Shown here piece after piece: positions 8,044 through 15,466 of a stretch of 44,331 nucleotides of DNA (its first letter is position 1; each line of letters opens with the position of its first letter). The notes below the pieces were generated by a model. That model ran no database searches and was not told the DNA's origin. It saw nothing but the letters and a program-made list of their open reading frames with translations. Source of the DNA: JBBTUF01 sp038063855 (GTDB taxonomy: Bacteria; Patescibacteriota; Minisyncoccia; Ryanbacterales; GWA2-47-10b). The position numbers and the translations under genes were made by a program. The stretch is taken from NCBI GenBank assembly GCA_038063855.1, contig JBBTUF010000008.1, forward strand, positions 1-44,331. The letters are read 5' to 3'.

Positions 8044-8895
8044 CTACCCCTGCATCAAATGTGATATTGTAATACTTGCAAGAACAATAAGAAACGCAAT
8101 CGCTTTTCTTCTATCCAACCTTTCTTTAAGAAACAGCACGGCAGCAAAATATACAAGTAAGGGTTCGAGCGAAAACAGTAATGTTGTATAGACAATGCCT
8201 GAATTTTTATAACTTATAAAAAATAGCACCCATGCGGTTACGCTCAAAAAATTGGTCAACAAAAAATAACCGTATGCATTAAGAGGCACGTGCTCTGTAG
8301 CGCGCGAAAAAAGAAACCAAAAAAACATTGCTACGATGCCATCGTGTACAAACAAAAACGCAATTGGATCCCATGCGGCAAGTAACGGCTTCAATGTAGA
8401 AATACCTAAAGGAACCACCACAACAGTCCACATTAAAAACGATAGTGTATGGCGAGCAATTTTAAAATGAGTTCCATCCCAATGCGACCAGATAACTGCC
8501 GCGGCTGCAATAAATGCTGAGATCACAAATACCGGATTGCGTTCGTCGGCAAAAAGGAGAGACGAAAAAAGAATGATTGGAATATTTTTAAATAAATCTA
8601 TCGCTTGGAGTTCTGCCAATTTGTCACTATCAAGCGCTCGGTAATACAGTATGTTTGACATTGATGATATGGCGATCGACAACGCAAGAAGCCACGCGAG
8701 ATACCCTGTGAAAAGTTCGGGACCAAGGGGGGGTCGAAAAATTAAAAATAAAATAAATCCGCAAAACCAAAATAATGGGAAACTTATCCCAAGATACATC
8801 TTGTACCCTACGTGACGCATCGAAAGAATAACCTTATCGAGCGTAAAAGATCCTGCCTGCAAAATCGCCGCTACAACTGGAATTAATGCATTCAT
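8044..8895 (-). CDS. EamA/DMT-type ten-helix transporter
   Basis: A 283-residue protein with about ten hydrophobic helices in two similar halves, typical of drug/metabolite transporters. The first helices are LIPVVAAILQAGSFTLDKVI and LFWFCGFILFLIF. The second half shows NFLSVTAWVLFFISYK and YTTLLFSLEPLLVYFAAVL followed by LKERL, a common EamA ending. The substrate cannot be read from the sequence. It lies 12 bp downstream of the prepilin gene on the same strand, suggesting a shared transcript. Confidence 0.8.
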   Translation of the reverse strand: MNALIPVVAAILQAGSFTLDKVILSMRHVGYKMYLGISFPLFWFCGFILFLIFRPPLGPELFTGYLAWLLALSIAISSMSNILYYRALDSDKLAELQAIDLFKNIPIILFSSLLFADERNPVFVISAFIAAAAVIWSHWDGTHFKIARHTLSFLMWTVVVVPLGISTLKPLLAAWDPIAFLFVHDGIVAMFFWFLFSRATEHVPLNAYGYFLLTNFLSVTAWVLFFISYKNSGIVYTTLLFSLEPLLVYFAAVLFLKERLDRRKAIAFLIVLASITISHLMQG

Positions 8896-8907
8896 AAATA
8901 TTTCATC

Positions 8908-9444
8908 TTAACAATTCACACAATACCCCGGATAATTAAGAGCTTCAGAAACATGCGAACGACATGGCCCTTGAATACAATAATACATACTGCTATTCAC
9001 ATTAAAATTTGCTGCCCATGGCTCGGGTGGAAAATGACATGCTGAAAGCGGGCCTCCAATCGGGCAAAAACGAATTGATATTTGATATACTTGTTCCTTT
9101 GGATTTTGCGCAATATCACTTGGTACCCAATTTTCCCAATCATACACGCTTCCGAGCCACGGAGCATCTGGCCAAATACCCGGGCCGAGATATTTTTCGA
9201 GACCCGGGGGTATATCTCGACTCACGTCTACCGGATACTGAGCATTATCGTTAAGATAAATATTAAGAGCATCAACCATGACTCGCAATTCTTTTTTAGC
9301 GCGTACGAGCGTCGCCGCCTCTCGTACCGCTTGAAGCTTTGTAAGCATTATTGTCGTAAGAATCGAAATAATTCCTATGGCAATAAGTAATTCAAGAAGC
9401 GTAAAGCCAAAAGAATGTTTTTTTTGAGTCCTCAAAATAGACAT
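8908..9444 (-). CDS. Type IV prepilin-like protein
   Basis: A 178-residue protein with a class III signal: a short basic leader, then G-FTLLELLIAIGIISIL at about residues 14-29. This is the prepilin peptidase site with Glu at position 5 of the mature protein. The soluble domain has a pilin-like alpha spine (KAVREA... LNIYLND) and several cysteines near the end (CHFPPEP, YYCIQGPC, YCVNC) that could form disulfides outside the cell. It begins 2 bp after the upstream 66-aa gene stops. It would be processed by PilD and assembled by a type IV pilus/competence machine encoded elsewhere. Confidence 0.88.
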   Translation of the reverse strand: MSILRTQKKHSFGFTLLELLIAIGIISILTTIMLTKLQAVREAATLVRAKKELRVMVDALNIYLNDNAQYPVDVSRDIPPGLEKYLGPGIWPDAPWLGSVYDWENWVPSDIAQNPKEQVYQISIRFCPIGGPLSACHFPPEPWAANFNVNSSMYYCIQGPCRSHVSEALNYPGYCVNC

Positions 9445-9446
9445 AC

Positions 9447-9647
9447 TTACGGAACATTCAATATTCTAACTTTTCGATTTGCAAATTGTTGATTGATTTT
9501 TTCAGTATAATCAAGCCTTTCCAGCGTTAAACTTAAATCCTCTTTAATAAAATATATTTTAATCTGCCCCCAAGAATAAATAGAAAGGCATACACAAAAA
9601 ACAACACTCCATACAACCGCTCGCCGTGGGTACAGAACGCGAAACAT
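9447..9647 (-). CDS. 66-aa single-helix membrane protein in the prepilin operon
   Basis: The likely start is ATG 9647 (MFRVLYPRRAVVWSVVFCVCL). One membrane helix (about 9-30) is followed by a polar tail with a short coiled-coil-like stretch. The layout (short basic N-terminus, one helix, coiled region) recalls FtsL/DivIC-like or pilus accessory proteins, but there is no specific match. It is bounded upstream by the palindromic terminator at 9669-9700 and leads directly into the prepilin gene. Confidence 0.55.
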   Translation of the reverse strand: MFRVLYPRRAVVWSVVFCVCLSIYSWGQIKIYFIKEDLSLTLERLDYTEKINQQFANRKVRILNVP

Positions 9648-9668
9648 ATATATATAGTATACACCAAA

Positions 9669-9700
9669 CAAAAAACAGTCGCCTAGGCGACTGTTTTTTG
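9669..9700. terminator. Perfect 32-bp palindromic bidirectional terminator
   Basis: The arms AAAACAGTCGCC and GGCGACTGTTTT meet at 9684/9685 and are flanked by A and T runs, so the hairpin can stop transcription on either strand. It separates the His/Cys-rich gene from the prepilin operon. Confidence 0.85.
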
Positions 9701-9712
9701 TTGATACAATAT

Positions 9713-10042
9713 TTAGCGAGGAATTGTTGGCGCTGTGCCTGATCCAGATCCCTGTGTATACCATCCACGCATCATGGGAGGAACTGAATAATAATTATTA
9801 GGATCGCCATAGCCACCCCACATCATTTGGTGCCTACCAAATCCTCCATAATACCCGCCACCTTCAATACTATTTTTAAATTCACCTATTTTCACACCAA
9901 CACTGAAGACAATTGCCAAAATGGCAACGCCGAGAACCCAGCGAAGAATAACGTGTTTTCCACCACAATGCCCAACACATGAGCTTCCGGATGAACAACA
10001 TCCGTGATCGTTATGATGTTCATGGTGATTTGTATGTTCCAT
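9713..10042 (-). CDS. His/Cys-rich single-pass membrane protein
   Basis: A 109-residue protein in three parts. The N-terminal tail is full of likely metal ligands (HTNHHEHHNDHGCCSSGSSC, then GHCGGKH). One membrane helix follows (about 33-52, LRWVLGVAILAIVFSVGVKI). The C-terminal half is Gly/Tyr/Met-rich (GGGYYGGFGRHQMMWGGYG). Metal binding at the membrane face is inferred from composition only. No named family is recognised. The gene stands alone on the minus strand, ending just before the palindromic terminator. Confidence 0.65.
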   Translation of the reverse strand: MEHTNHHEHHNDHGCCSSGSSCVGHCGGKHVILRWVLGVAILAIVFSVGVKIGEFKNSIEGGGYYGGFGRHQMMWGGYGDPNNYYSVPPMMRGWYTQGSGSGTAPTIPR

Positions 10043-10081
10043 AAAATTTTTATTTATTATTTTGTTAATGACCTTTTAATT

Positions 10082-10318
10082 CTATATAATTTCTCGATGC
10101 GATGGAAGCCAATCCATAAATTTTTTACGGTGGCGGTCGATTGACCATTCATCGCCACGCTTAAAAAGTATTGGATGCATTATTTGAAATTGTTTTAAAT
10201 CTTTTTGTGATGCGTGAGGAAAGGTTGGAGGAATACTTTTATTGTACGAATCCATAAAAATCAGAAGGGGTGTTCCTGTTTGATTGATCTTTAATTCATC
10301 GGTACTTTTTCCTCTCAT
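10082..10318 (-). CDS. 78-aa hypothetical protein
   Basis: A small soluble protein without recognisable domain, with LLIFMDSYNKSIPPTFP in the first half and RHRKKFMDWLPSH near the end. ATG 10318 has no clear ribosome site. It lies between the DUF4349 gene and the His/Cys-rich gene, all on the minus strand. Its reality rests on size, strand agreement and lack of a competing frame. Confidence 0.5.
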   Translation of the reverse strand: MRGKSTDELKINQTGTPLLIFMDSYNKSIPPTFPHASQKDLKQFQIMHPILFKRGDEWSIDRHRKKFMDWLPSHREII

Positions 10319-10385
10319 CGTGCCTCAAACTATATCACACATCGACTAAAGATTCAAGCGCTCCTTGCGGGCGAGCAATTCTACC

Positions 10386-11315
10386 TTACGCGTCTTTATT
10401 ATCGTCAAAAAGGCGTCGTCTTATTATTTTGGTAAAACGTGATCCGATCATGATGATCACGAACGCAATAACCAGCCACAATACAATAACGGGAATGTAA
10501 ATCACGAGCGCCAAAATCAAATCAAATGATCCCGCGAGCGCCGCAAACATACTATGTAACGCTTGTTTTGCGGAAATCAGCGGGCGCCACCGAATACCAA
10601 ATACTTGAGCATCTGCCTCCTCGGTTAAAGAAATAGTTATGACCGACATATCTACTTGACTCGAAAGGTATTTGAGCTGACCTTCAATTTGCTCGATGCG
10701 ACCTCGCACATCGTGGAGGCGCGATGCAACGGAAAGTGTATTTTCAATAGTAACTGCTCGTTTCATAATTTCTTGGTATTGCTCTTCTTCTGCTCGAAGG
10801 TTTTTGAGACGTGCCTCAAGATCAATAAACTGTTCGGTAACATCGCGCGCATCACTGCTTTCACGTTGGACTTCTACCGCAGATTTTTTTAATTCAATTA
10901 TAACCTCGTCGAACCGCGAAGATGGTATGCGAATTGAAACCGAGCCAGATTTTATGCCAGCAGTTCCTTCGTACACATTCGAACTTTGTACAAAACCACC
11001 CATCCGTTCCGCCGTGCTTGCGACAATAGTAGCTGCTTCTTCAACCTTTTTTACTAAAAGTGTGAGGGTCCCATTTTTGACAATTTTACGATCATTTATC
11101 TGTACCTGGGACAAGCCTTGTGTTTTGCTAACACTATTTTCACTTGTGTAATTATCACTAAATGATGGCACTCCAAGCCCTTCCCTTAATGGCGCGCCTG
11201 TTGATTTGTATCGAGCTGTATTGAGACTCGCTAATAAAACCGACCCAATAAAACCAAAAGTGATGACCAGCACGACAAAACCAAAAACCTTTTTTATAAA
11301 TGATTGATTGTTCAT
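10386..11315 (-). CDS. DUF4349-domain membrane protein
   Basis: A 309-residue protein. An N-terminal membrane anchor (about 10-30) is followed by the DUF4349 pattern: RKIVKNGTLTLLVKKVEEA... GGFVQSSNVYEG, then SVSIRIPSSRFDEVI. A coiled coil comes next (DLEARLKNLRAEEEQYQEIM... RLHDVRGRIEQIEGQLKYL, about 165-225), then a beta strand and a C-terminal helix pair at the membrane (VIYIPVIVLWLVIAFVIIMI). The family is widespread and poorly characterised. A consensus-like promoter at 11322-11350 would start transcription at or within a base or two of the ATG, implying a leaderless message. Confidence 0.85.
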   Translation of the reverse strand: MNNQSFIKKVFGFVVLVITFGFIGSVLLASLNTARYKSTGAPLREGLGVPSFSDNYTSENSVSKTQGLSQVQINDRKIVKNGTLTLLVKKVEEAATIVASTAERMGGFVQSSNVYEGTAGIKSGSVSIRIPSSRFDEVIIELKKSAVEVQRESSDARDVTEQFIDLEARLKNLRAEEEQYQEIMKRAVTIENTLSVASRLHDVRGRIEQIEGQLKYLSSQVDMSVITISLTEEADAQVFGIRWRPLISAKQALHSMFAALAGSFDLILALVIYIPVIVLWLVIAFVIIMIGSRFTKIIRRRLFDDNKDA

Positions 11316-11321
11316 ACTTCT

Positions 11322-11350
11322 ATATTATCAACTCTATACTCAACTGTCAT
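11322..11350 (-). promoter_or_regulatory. Promoter of the DUF4349 gene (leaderless)
   Basis: On the minus strand: -35 ATGACA (11350-11345), 17-bp spacer, -10 TAATAT (11327-11322). The expected start site falls at about 11315, the A of the start codon. Confidence 0.6.
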
Positions 11351-11398
11351 GTACATCCTATACAGAAGAGACCCGATTTCGCCTCTCACAAAATACGC

Positions 11399-11431
11399 GA
11401 ACACTTGCTCGAACCGCTGGCACAAGTGTTC
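11399..11431. other. Candidate left attachment site of element B
   Basis: An imperfect dyad, GAACACTTG (11399-11407) and CAAGTGTTC (11423-11431), encloses CTCGAACC (11408-11415). The same octamer is in the T arm of tRNA-Leu (20269-20276), the right edge of element B. Serine integrase sites often combine a short common core with flanking dyads. No longer duplication of the tRNA was found, so this is only a candidate. Confidence 0.25.
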
Positions 11432-11457
11432 AGTTCAAGTCACTTTCATACATGCAA

Positions 11458-11498
11458 CAAGCAAAAACCACAGACATGGCGCCTGTGGTTTTTGCTTG
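11458..11498. terminator. Strong bidirectional hairpin terminator
   Basis: A 16-bp perfect stem CAAGCAAAAACCACAG/CTGTGGTTTTTGCTTG with a 9-nt loop. It separates the 254-aa lipoprotein gene (ending at 11527) from the DUF4349 promoter region. Confidence 0.8.
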
Positions 11499-11526
11499 TG
11501 TGCAAAGGAGTGGACGAAGTTGGAAC

Positions 11527-12291
11527 CTATTTTTTAAGGCTGGAACCGGCAAATCTTCTTCTCAAATAACGAAGAAGAAGGCAGAACCCAATAATTACAA
11601 CTAAAAATATGATTATCGGAACGATATACAAATTAAAAGGGTTGCATGCCCCTCGATTCTTTTCTCCCCTTTTAGAATCATAGTTACCATTTAATTGGAA
11701 ACTTTTTATACCATTTATGGTAATTAATCTATCTTTGTAAAAAGCGAGAAAAGTGAATGGTTGGGATTTTGGAAGATTGATATTTGCGGGCCTATCATCT
11801 CCTATCTTAATCGAATAATAGTAGTCCTCTATATTTTCTTCAATAAAATCTTTTGAGACGATTATATTGTAATCATCTATACTAGCATTTCCAACAGGGT
11901 TATTATTGGTATCAGTATTTTCCATCCAACCCACGGGAGTATCTACAAAGCTACCGGGATTATATAAAAAGTTTCTACCCTTCTCTAACTTTGAACTTAC
12001 CCGATAAGTTTGATTTGTTGAGGAGGCAGTAAATACAGGATAATTTTCATTGTATGTCGGTTCTTTTGAGACTAAATACAAAGGCTCTTCGTTGAGATTT
12101 CTAATGGCGTAGGGATGGTATTGATCGCTAGTTTCAACAATTTCAACCCCGACAGGTAAATTTGATTTATCAAAAGTTAATTGAGAACTAAACCATGGAT
12201 CAGGTCCTTTGGGACGGCAGGCACTAACAAATAATGGTGTGACAACCAAGAATGCAACCAACCCAAGCAAGAAAGGGTCTCTCTTTACCAT
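11527..12291 (-). CDS. Predicted lipoprotein with C-terminal membrane helix
   Basis: A 254-residue exported protein. The N-terminus is a signal peptide whose hydrophobic core ends in LFVSAC, a plausible lipobox with Cys25. The body is beta-rich (PWFSSQLTFDKSNLPVGVEI, PYAIRNLNEEPLYLVSKEP). A C-terminal helix (about 224-243, LYIVPIIIFLVVIIGFCLLL) precedes a basic tail RYLRRRF. The signal/extracellular/anchor/basic-tail layout resembles surface proteins, with a possible second anchor. No family is recognised. It is the leftmost gene of element B if the boundary is near 11.4 kb. Confidence 0.65.
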   Translation of the reverse strand: MVKRDPFLLGLVAFLVVTPLFVSACRPKGPDPWFSSQLTFDKSNLPVGVEIVETSDQYHPYAIRNLNEEPLYLVSKEPTYNENYPVFTASSTNQTYRVSSKLEKGRNFLYNPGSFVDTPVGWMENTDTNNNPVGNASIDDYNIIVSKDFIEENIEDYYYSIKIGDDRPANINLPKSQPFTFLAFYKDRLITINGIKSFQLNGNYDSKRGEKNRGACNPFNLYIVPIIIFLVVIIGFCLLLRYLRRRFAGSSLKK

Positions 12292-12327
12292 ATCTTTATT
12301 TTACATCACATCTACCCTCTCTGAACA

Positions 12328-12351
12328 TTAACAATGTTAATGATGTTAACT
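12328..12351 (+). promoter_or_regulatory. Operator-like TTAAC repeats, copy 1
   Basis: From 12327, ATTAACAATGTTAA is followed by a GTTAAC palindrome. The 24-bp block matches the block at 18496-18519 before the second recombinase at 21 positions. Here it lies between two minus-strand genes. An AGGAG and a five-codon reading frame (ATG CCT GTT GAT AAA TAA) follow at about 12352-12380. It could be an operator or a remnant of an older regulated promoter. Confidence 0.5.
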
Positions 12352-12408
12352 AGGAGCTTTTATGCCTGTTGATAAATAATTCTATTTCTTCTTGGATTAA
12401 GTATAATT

Positions 12409-12430
12409 AAAAGACAGGGCGTTAAGCCCC
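12409..12430 (-). terminator. Second hairpin terminator downstream of the 69-aa gene
   Basis: The minus strand reads GGGGCTTAACGCCCTG and then TCTTTT, a short GGGC/GCCC stem with T-run. It lies after the longer hairpin at 12441-12486. Confidence 0.55.
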
Positions 12431-12440
12431 ATCTTTGCTT

Positions 12441-12486
12441 ATAAAATCCCTTATTGTCCCGTGATCAGGTCGTTAAGGGATTTTAT
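12441..12486 (-). terminator. 13-bp stem hairpin spanning the stop codon of the 69-aa gene
   Basis: ATAAAATCCCTTA (12441-12453) and TAAGGGATTTTAT (12474-12486) are exact complements. The 20-nt loop holds the last codons of the 69-aa gene, and the TAA is in the stem. It probably serves as terminator or 3' stabiliser. Confidence 0.6.
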
Positions 12487-12660
12487 GTTATGTTGCTTGA
12501 GATAGTTCCCAAGCTTCATATCACTTCTGACACCGAAGTTCTTACCGTACTGCTTCTCAATGGTCCCCATTTGGGTGTCATCGCGCTTATCGCGCAATTG
12601 GCCATCTTGATTTCGTGAACGATATCCCTTCATGCCAGGAGCGTCTTTATGTTTAGTCAT
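12451..12660 (-). CDS. 69-aa small basic protein
   Basis: Highly charged, with KGYRSRNQDGQLRDKRDDTQ, then TIEKQYGKNFGVRSDMKLG and a C-terminal LKQHNIKSLNDLI helix. I recall a similar small-protein pattern in other bacteria, without known function. The RSD(M)KLG... L..LI ending could bind nucleic acid. ATG 12660 is preceded by GGAAGAGAG about 8 bp upstream, a fair ribosome site. It is followed by two hairpins that can end its transcript. Confidence 0.7.
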   Translation of the reverse strand: MTKHKDAPGMKGYRSRNQDGQLRDKRDDTQMGTIEKQYGKNFGVRSDMKLGNYLKQHNIKSLNDLITGQ

Positions 12661-12919
12661 AAGACTCTCTTCCTAGATTAAATAATAATTTTAGAAGGCT
12701 CGACCATGTTCCTTCTTGCCGTCTTCACGGCCTTGCTGCTTAGCCGATACTTATGCAAGCACGATCGAGATTATGAAAAAACATATTGATGGGACAGGAA
12801 ACGCCCTGTCTATAGAGTATATTACTCCTTTAGCAGTCACCCATCAAGAGTGCCAATTTATATCTTGTGGATTATCTTCTCTTAGGTCCAAGCCAGTAAA
12901 ATTTGAAATATTTGTCAGA

Positions 12920-13729
12920 TCAAATTTTAATTTGATCATTCATAACTACTTGCACGCCATGGCTACCTACAACATCTCTCACACAAAGAATTCGTTCTTT
13001 AAATTCACCCGATTTAATACTCATGTCTCTTATACAGTCCCGACTCCATTTTCGCATCATTAATTTCGCCGCTCCCCGTAAAATCTCGAAAAGATCTTCT
13101 GGTGAAAGAAATTTTGCTTGAAATTTTGTAGCTAATTCTAGCTTTCTAGATTTCTCATTTAGTAAGTCGTGAGCAACTCCCATACCCTTACCAACCGAGA
13201 AAAAATGGGTCAAAGCATTTCTCAATTTTCTTAGATCATCTGGCGAGATATGTTGTATTCTTTCTGGATTTTTAATACTCCAATCATTATCTTTACTTAA
13301 ACAGAAATTTTCTATAAAAGCCTTTACAACTTTTTGATCCATCGCCCTACTAATGATCTCTCCTTGATCAAAAGTCTTATTATCATACGCAATATCCAAA
13401 CAAAATAGAGTTTCAAGATTAGCAAATAAAACAATCATTTCCGAACGAAGAGGATGATGAAATTTTAGATCGTCTGCAATATTAGCTGGATCCTCTGAAA
13501 GCTGATAATTAAAATCTATGGATTTCTCTTTCAGCTTATTTCCAAGAAATTCAACAAACTTGATTATCTCCAAATATCGATTTCTAATCGACTCTATTTT
13601 TTTATCAAAATTAAGAAGACTTTCGATTTCCTTCTCAATTTCTTTAAGAAAAGAAAATATGATTCGTAAATCTGGAGAGATTAAGACCCTTTGCTCATCA
13701 AAAATAAAATGCGTGCTTTCTTCTGACAT
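12920..13729 (-). CDS. HEPN-motif protein, second gene of a tandem pair
   Basis: A 269-residue all-alpha protein. The segment DLRKLRNALTHFF holds R170-N171-x3-H175, the classic RNxxxH signature of HEPN ribonucleases, where Arg and His form the RNA-cleaving site of a dimer. A helical N-terminal region (FSFLKEIEKEIESLLNF) precedes it. HEPN proteins commonly act as toxins or phage-defence RNases. The gene starts 1 bp after the other HEPN-like gene ends (13731), so the two form an operon on the minus strand within element B. No MNT-type antitoxin is adjacent. Role in defence is inferred from motif and location. Confidence 0.65.
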   Translation of the reverse strand: MSEESTHFIFDEQRVLISPDLRIIFSFLKEIEKEIESLLNFDKKIESIRNRYLEIIKFVEFLGNKLKEKSIDFNYQLSEDPANIADDLKFHHPLRSEMIVLFANLETLFCLDIAYDNKTFDQGEIISRAMDQKVVKAFIENFCLSKDNDWSIKNPERIQHISPDDLRKLRNALTHFFSVGKGMGVAHDLLNEKSRKLELATKFQAKFLSPEDLFEILRGAAKLMMRKWSRDCIRDMSIKSGEFKERILCVRDVVGSHGVQVVMNDQIKI

Positions 13730-13730
13730 A

Positions 13731-14375
13731 TCATTGTGTATATCTAGAAAATATTTTAATATTTTCGAACAATGCTTTCATATATATTTCGAGAAATTCT
13801 TTATATGATATACCGCATTGGCCATATAATATTTTACCATTTGCTTTAAAACTAAAAAGAGATCCGTTGGCATCATCTACAACCCTCTTAAATATTCTAC
13901 CCGTATAGCTTCCTTCATGAGTATATTCACATCGTATTTTATATAAAACATCAGCAAAGTTCATATCGGGCACTTGTCCATCAATTCCAAAACTGGGTTT
14001 TATTTTATACTTGAGCTTAGATTCGACTGGCTCAAAGTATTTTTTTACTAGAGCTATTTTTTCACCCCTTTCTCCAAAGTTTCGGGATGTAATTTCGGCG
14101 TGTGATATTAGAATATATATTTTTATAATATCGACATCTTCGTGATTATTTTTCTCAAGAGCATCCAAAAAATCGCATATCTTTATAGCCTTATCTATCT
14201 TACTCAATAGATAACAAATCGTTTGCATCTTCTCGTAATTTATACCCATCACATACTTGTACACATGCTTTATATCCACATTAAACCGCTTAAAAAATAA
14301 TGAGATTTTACCCTCATCACTTTTCCAATTTTCTATCTGCCCCTGCTCCCATTTTTTCTGAAATTCATCATCCAT
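13731..14375 (-). CDS. HEPN-like protein, first gene of a tandem pair
   Basis: A 214-residue helical protein. LYKIRCEYTHEGSY holds R148-x4-H153, an Rx4H pattern in the position and context (preceding helix, HEG after it) usual for HEPN domains of the Apea/DUF4145 type. The polar residue after Arg is Cys here rather than Asn, so activity is less certain than for its neighbour. It is the leader gene of the pair, transcribed away from the UDG-like gene across a structured intergenic region. One partner may be catalytic and the other regulatory; this is inference. Confidence 0.55.
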   Translation of the reverse strand: MDDEFQKKWEQGQIENWKSDEGKISLFFKRFNVDIKHVYKYVMGINYEKMQTICYLLSKIDKAIKICDFLDALEKNNHEDVDIIKIYILISHAEITSRNFGERGEKIALVKKYFEPVESKLKYKIKPSFGIDGQVPDMNFADVLYKIRCEYTHEGSYTGRIFKRVVDDANGSLFSFKANGKILYGQCGISYKEFLEIYMKALFENIKIFSRYTQ

Positions 14376-14635
14376 ATATTATTCTTGAATTCGCTCATTA
14401 TGTTGTTTTTTGGTCTTATTTTCAAGGTGAGTTTCACTGCTTAAGGAACTTGAAAAACGACTTGGAGGCGTTACACTAGATACGTACCCCACGAAGTTTT
14501 TAAATAACCGGCGAACCGTTTTTATATTTGGTTCCAATCGTGCCCAGCAAGGGGCAACCCTATGCCATGATTGGAGCCATCGCTGGTTCTATTTTGTGGG
14601 GTACAACATAGCGGTTGTCCCTTTTTGTTTTGGTC
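14376..14635. other. Structured divergent intergenic region
   Basis: About 260 bp between the HEPN pair and the UDG-like gene. It contains several inverted repeats: GTACCCCAC near 14486 with GTGGGGTAC near 14596, CCAATCGTG with CATGATTGG (about 14530-14570), and GCCC/GGGC blocks between them. No convincing coding frame. It may be a bidirectional control region or encode a folded RNA. Confidence 0.4.
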
Positions 14636-15202
14636 GTGAATTATATAAAGCTCGATAAAATAAATAGTAAAGTTAAAATGCTTGCCGGTAAAAAGCAGTA
14701 CTATTTTGGCAAGCTGATACCAAACACCAAAGTTATGTTTATAGCGGAGATGCCAACACAAGTACCACAAAATATATGGCATCAGAGCAAAAACTTTGAG
14801 TATTTTGAACATAGTAATACCGATGAAAAATTTATTGAGATTTTACAAAAGCATGGTTTTGGAGGATGTTATTTAACAGATATCATAAAAACAGCAACCG
14901 AAGCAAGAAGACCCACAAAACGGGAGTGTAAAGAATTTGTTCCTCTGCTCTTGAATGAGATCGAGATCATAAAACCTCATCTTATAATTGCCTTGGGGCG
15001 CAGTGCTGAAAAAATCTTAAAAAATAAAAAAATTGTAGGTGATCTTGTTGATGAGTATGAAATTAAATATTTGCGACACCCCTCGTCTGTATGGCGTATA
15101 AAACACCCAAGAAAAAAGCTTACTATTGCACAGAAGTGGAATATCTACGAGCTACAAATCAAAAAGCTTCAGTCTAAGCGTATAAAAACATGTGGACGGT
15201 AA
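14636..15202 (+). CDS. Uracil-DNA-glycosylase-superfamily protein
   Basis: About 188 residues. The pattern fits the UDG fold: a first strand KVMFIAEMPT, where family members have a GEAPG-like loop, then CYLTDIIKT, a helix-strand EIIKPHLIIALGRSAEKIL, and a late loop YLRHPSSVWR, equivalent to the HPS/NPS motif. The usual catalytic Asp/Asn of loop 1 is not evident, so the substrate may differ or activity may be lost. The start is uncertain: GTG 14636 is chosen, with TTG 14615 and ATG 14678 as alternatives. It is divergent from the HEPN pair and sits in element B. Repair, base-modification defence or anti-defence are all possible. Confidence 0.6.
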   Translation: MNYIKLDKINSKVKMLAGKKQYYFGKLIPNTKVMFIAEMPTQVPQNIWHQSKNFEYFEHSNTDEKFIEILQKHGFGGCYLTDIIKTATEARRPTKRECKEFVPLLLNEIEIIKPHLIIALGRSAEKILKNKKIVGDLVDEYEIKYLRHPSSVWRIKHPRKKLTIAQKWNIYELQIKKLQSKRIKTCGR

Positions 15203-15277
15203 AAACATATACCTTTCATTATTCCATCGCTCCCTTGCGTTTTTGGCCGTTTGCAGACGTAATCTCCAACCAATCTG

Positions 15278-15292
15278 CCATTGTTAAATAAC
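15278..15292 (+). promoter_or_regulatory. Element-shared motif CCATTGTTAAATAAC
   Basis: It lies immediately before ATG 15293 and matches 4582-4596 of element A at 14 of 15 positions. Its core CATTGTTAA is the inverse of the TTAACAATG blocks at 12328 and 18497. Because it touches the start codon, bound protein could block transcription start or translation. Confidence 0.5.
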
Positions 15293-15466
15293 ATGCCGCA
15301 CGCCTTTTATACAATTAACTGCAAGAAATGTGGGGTTGGATATTGCCCGATATGCAAAGAAATGTGCCCCTCTTGCGATGAGCGGGATACGGCAGATGAA
15401 AAGACAATGAAGGAACGAGAACAAATGCGCCGACATTTGAACAGGAACAATGAATACCATAAATAA
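15293..15466 (+). CDS. Small zinc-ribbon-like protein
   Basis: 57 residues from ATG 15293. Six cysteines are arranged CKKC, CPIC, CPSC (NCKKCGVGYCPICKEMCPSCDE), enough for one or two zinc sites, followed by a charged helix. It overlaps the next gene (15450) by 17 bp, which argues for real coding and coupling. Possible roles are DNA/RNA binding or protein contact; no family was recognised. Confidence 0.55.
   Translation: MPHAFYTINCKKCGVGYCPICKEMCPSCDERDTADEKTMKEREQMRRHLNRNNEYHK

Larger units (their letters stand above)
12412..12811. repeat. Inverted repeat pair AGACAGGGCGTT flanking the 69-aa gene
   Basis: AGACAGGGCGTT at 12412-12423 recurs inverted (AACGCCCTGTCT) at 12800-12811. In each reading direction a -10-like box (TATAAT or TATACT) lies just before it and CCCATC just after. 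The arms flank the 69-aa gene and its upstream region. This could be the ends of a small mobile cassette or two promoters of related short RNAs. Confidence 0.45.

Noticed and set aside
11304..11604. Plus-strand reading frames over the DUF4349 promoter and the hairpin at 11458-11498
   Set aside because: They run through a perfect bidirectional terminator and a promoter, overlap the lipoprotein gene in antisense, and show no domain.
12352..12380. Five-codon frame MPVDK with AGGAG upstream
   Set aside because: No downstream gene on that strand to be controlled; kept only as a note in the operator-like entry.
12716..13063. A 115-codon plus-strand frame over the end of the HEPN gene
   Set aside because: Mostly antisense to the HEPN gene, with no domain; the HEPN frame has a clear motif.
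14522..14812. A 96-codon minus-strand frame before the UDG-like gene
   Set aside because: It overlaps the UDG-like coding sequence in antisense and the dyad-rich intergenic region; composition is not protein-like.
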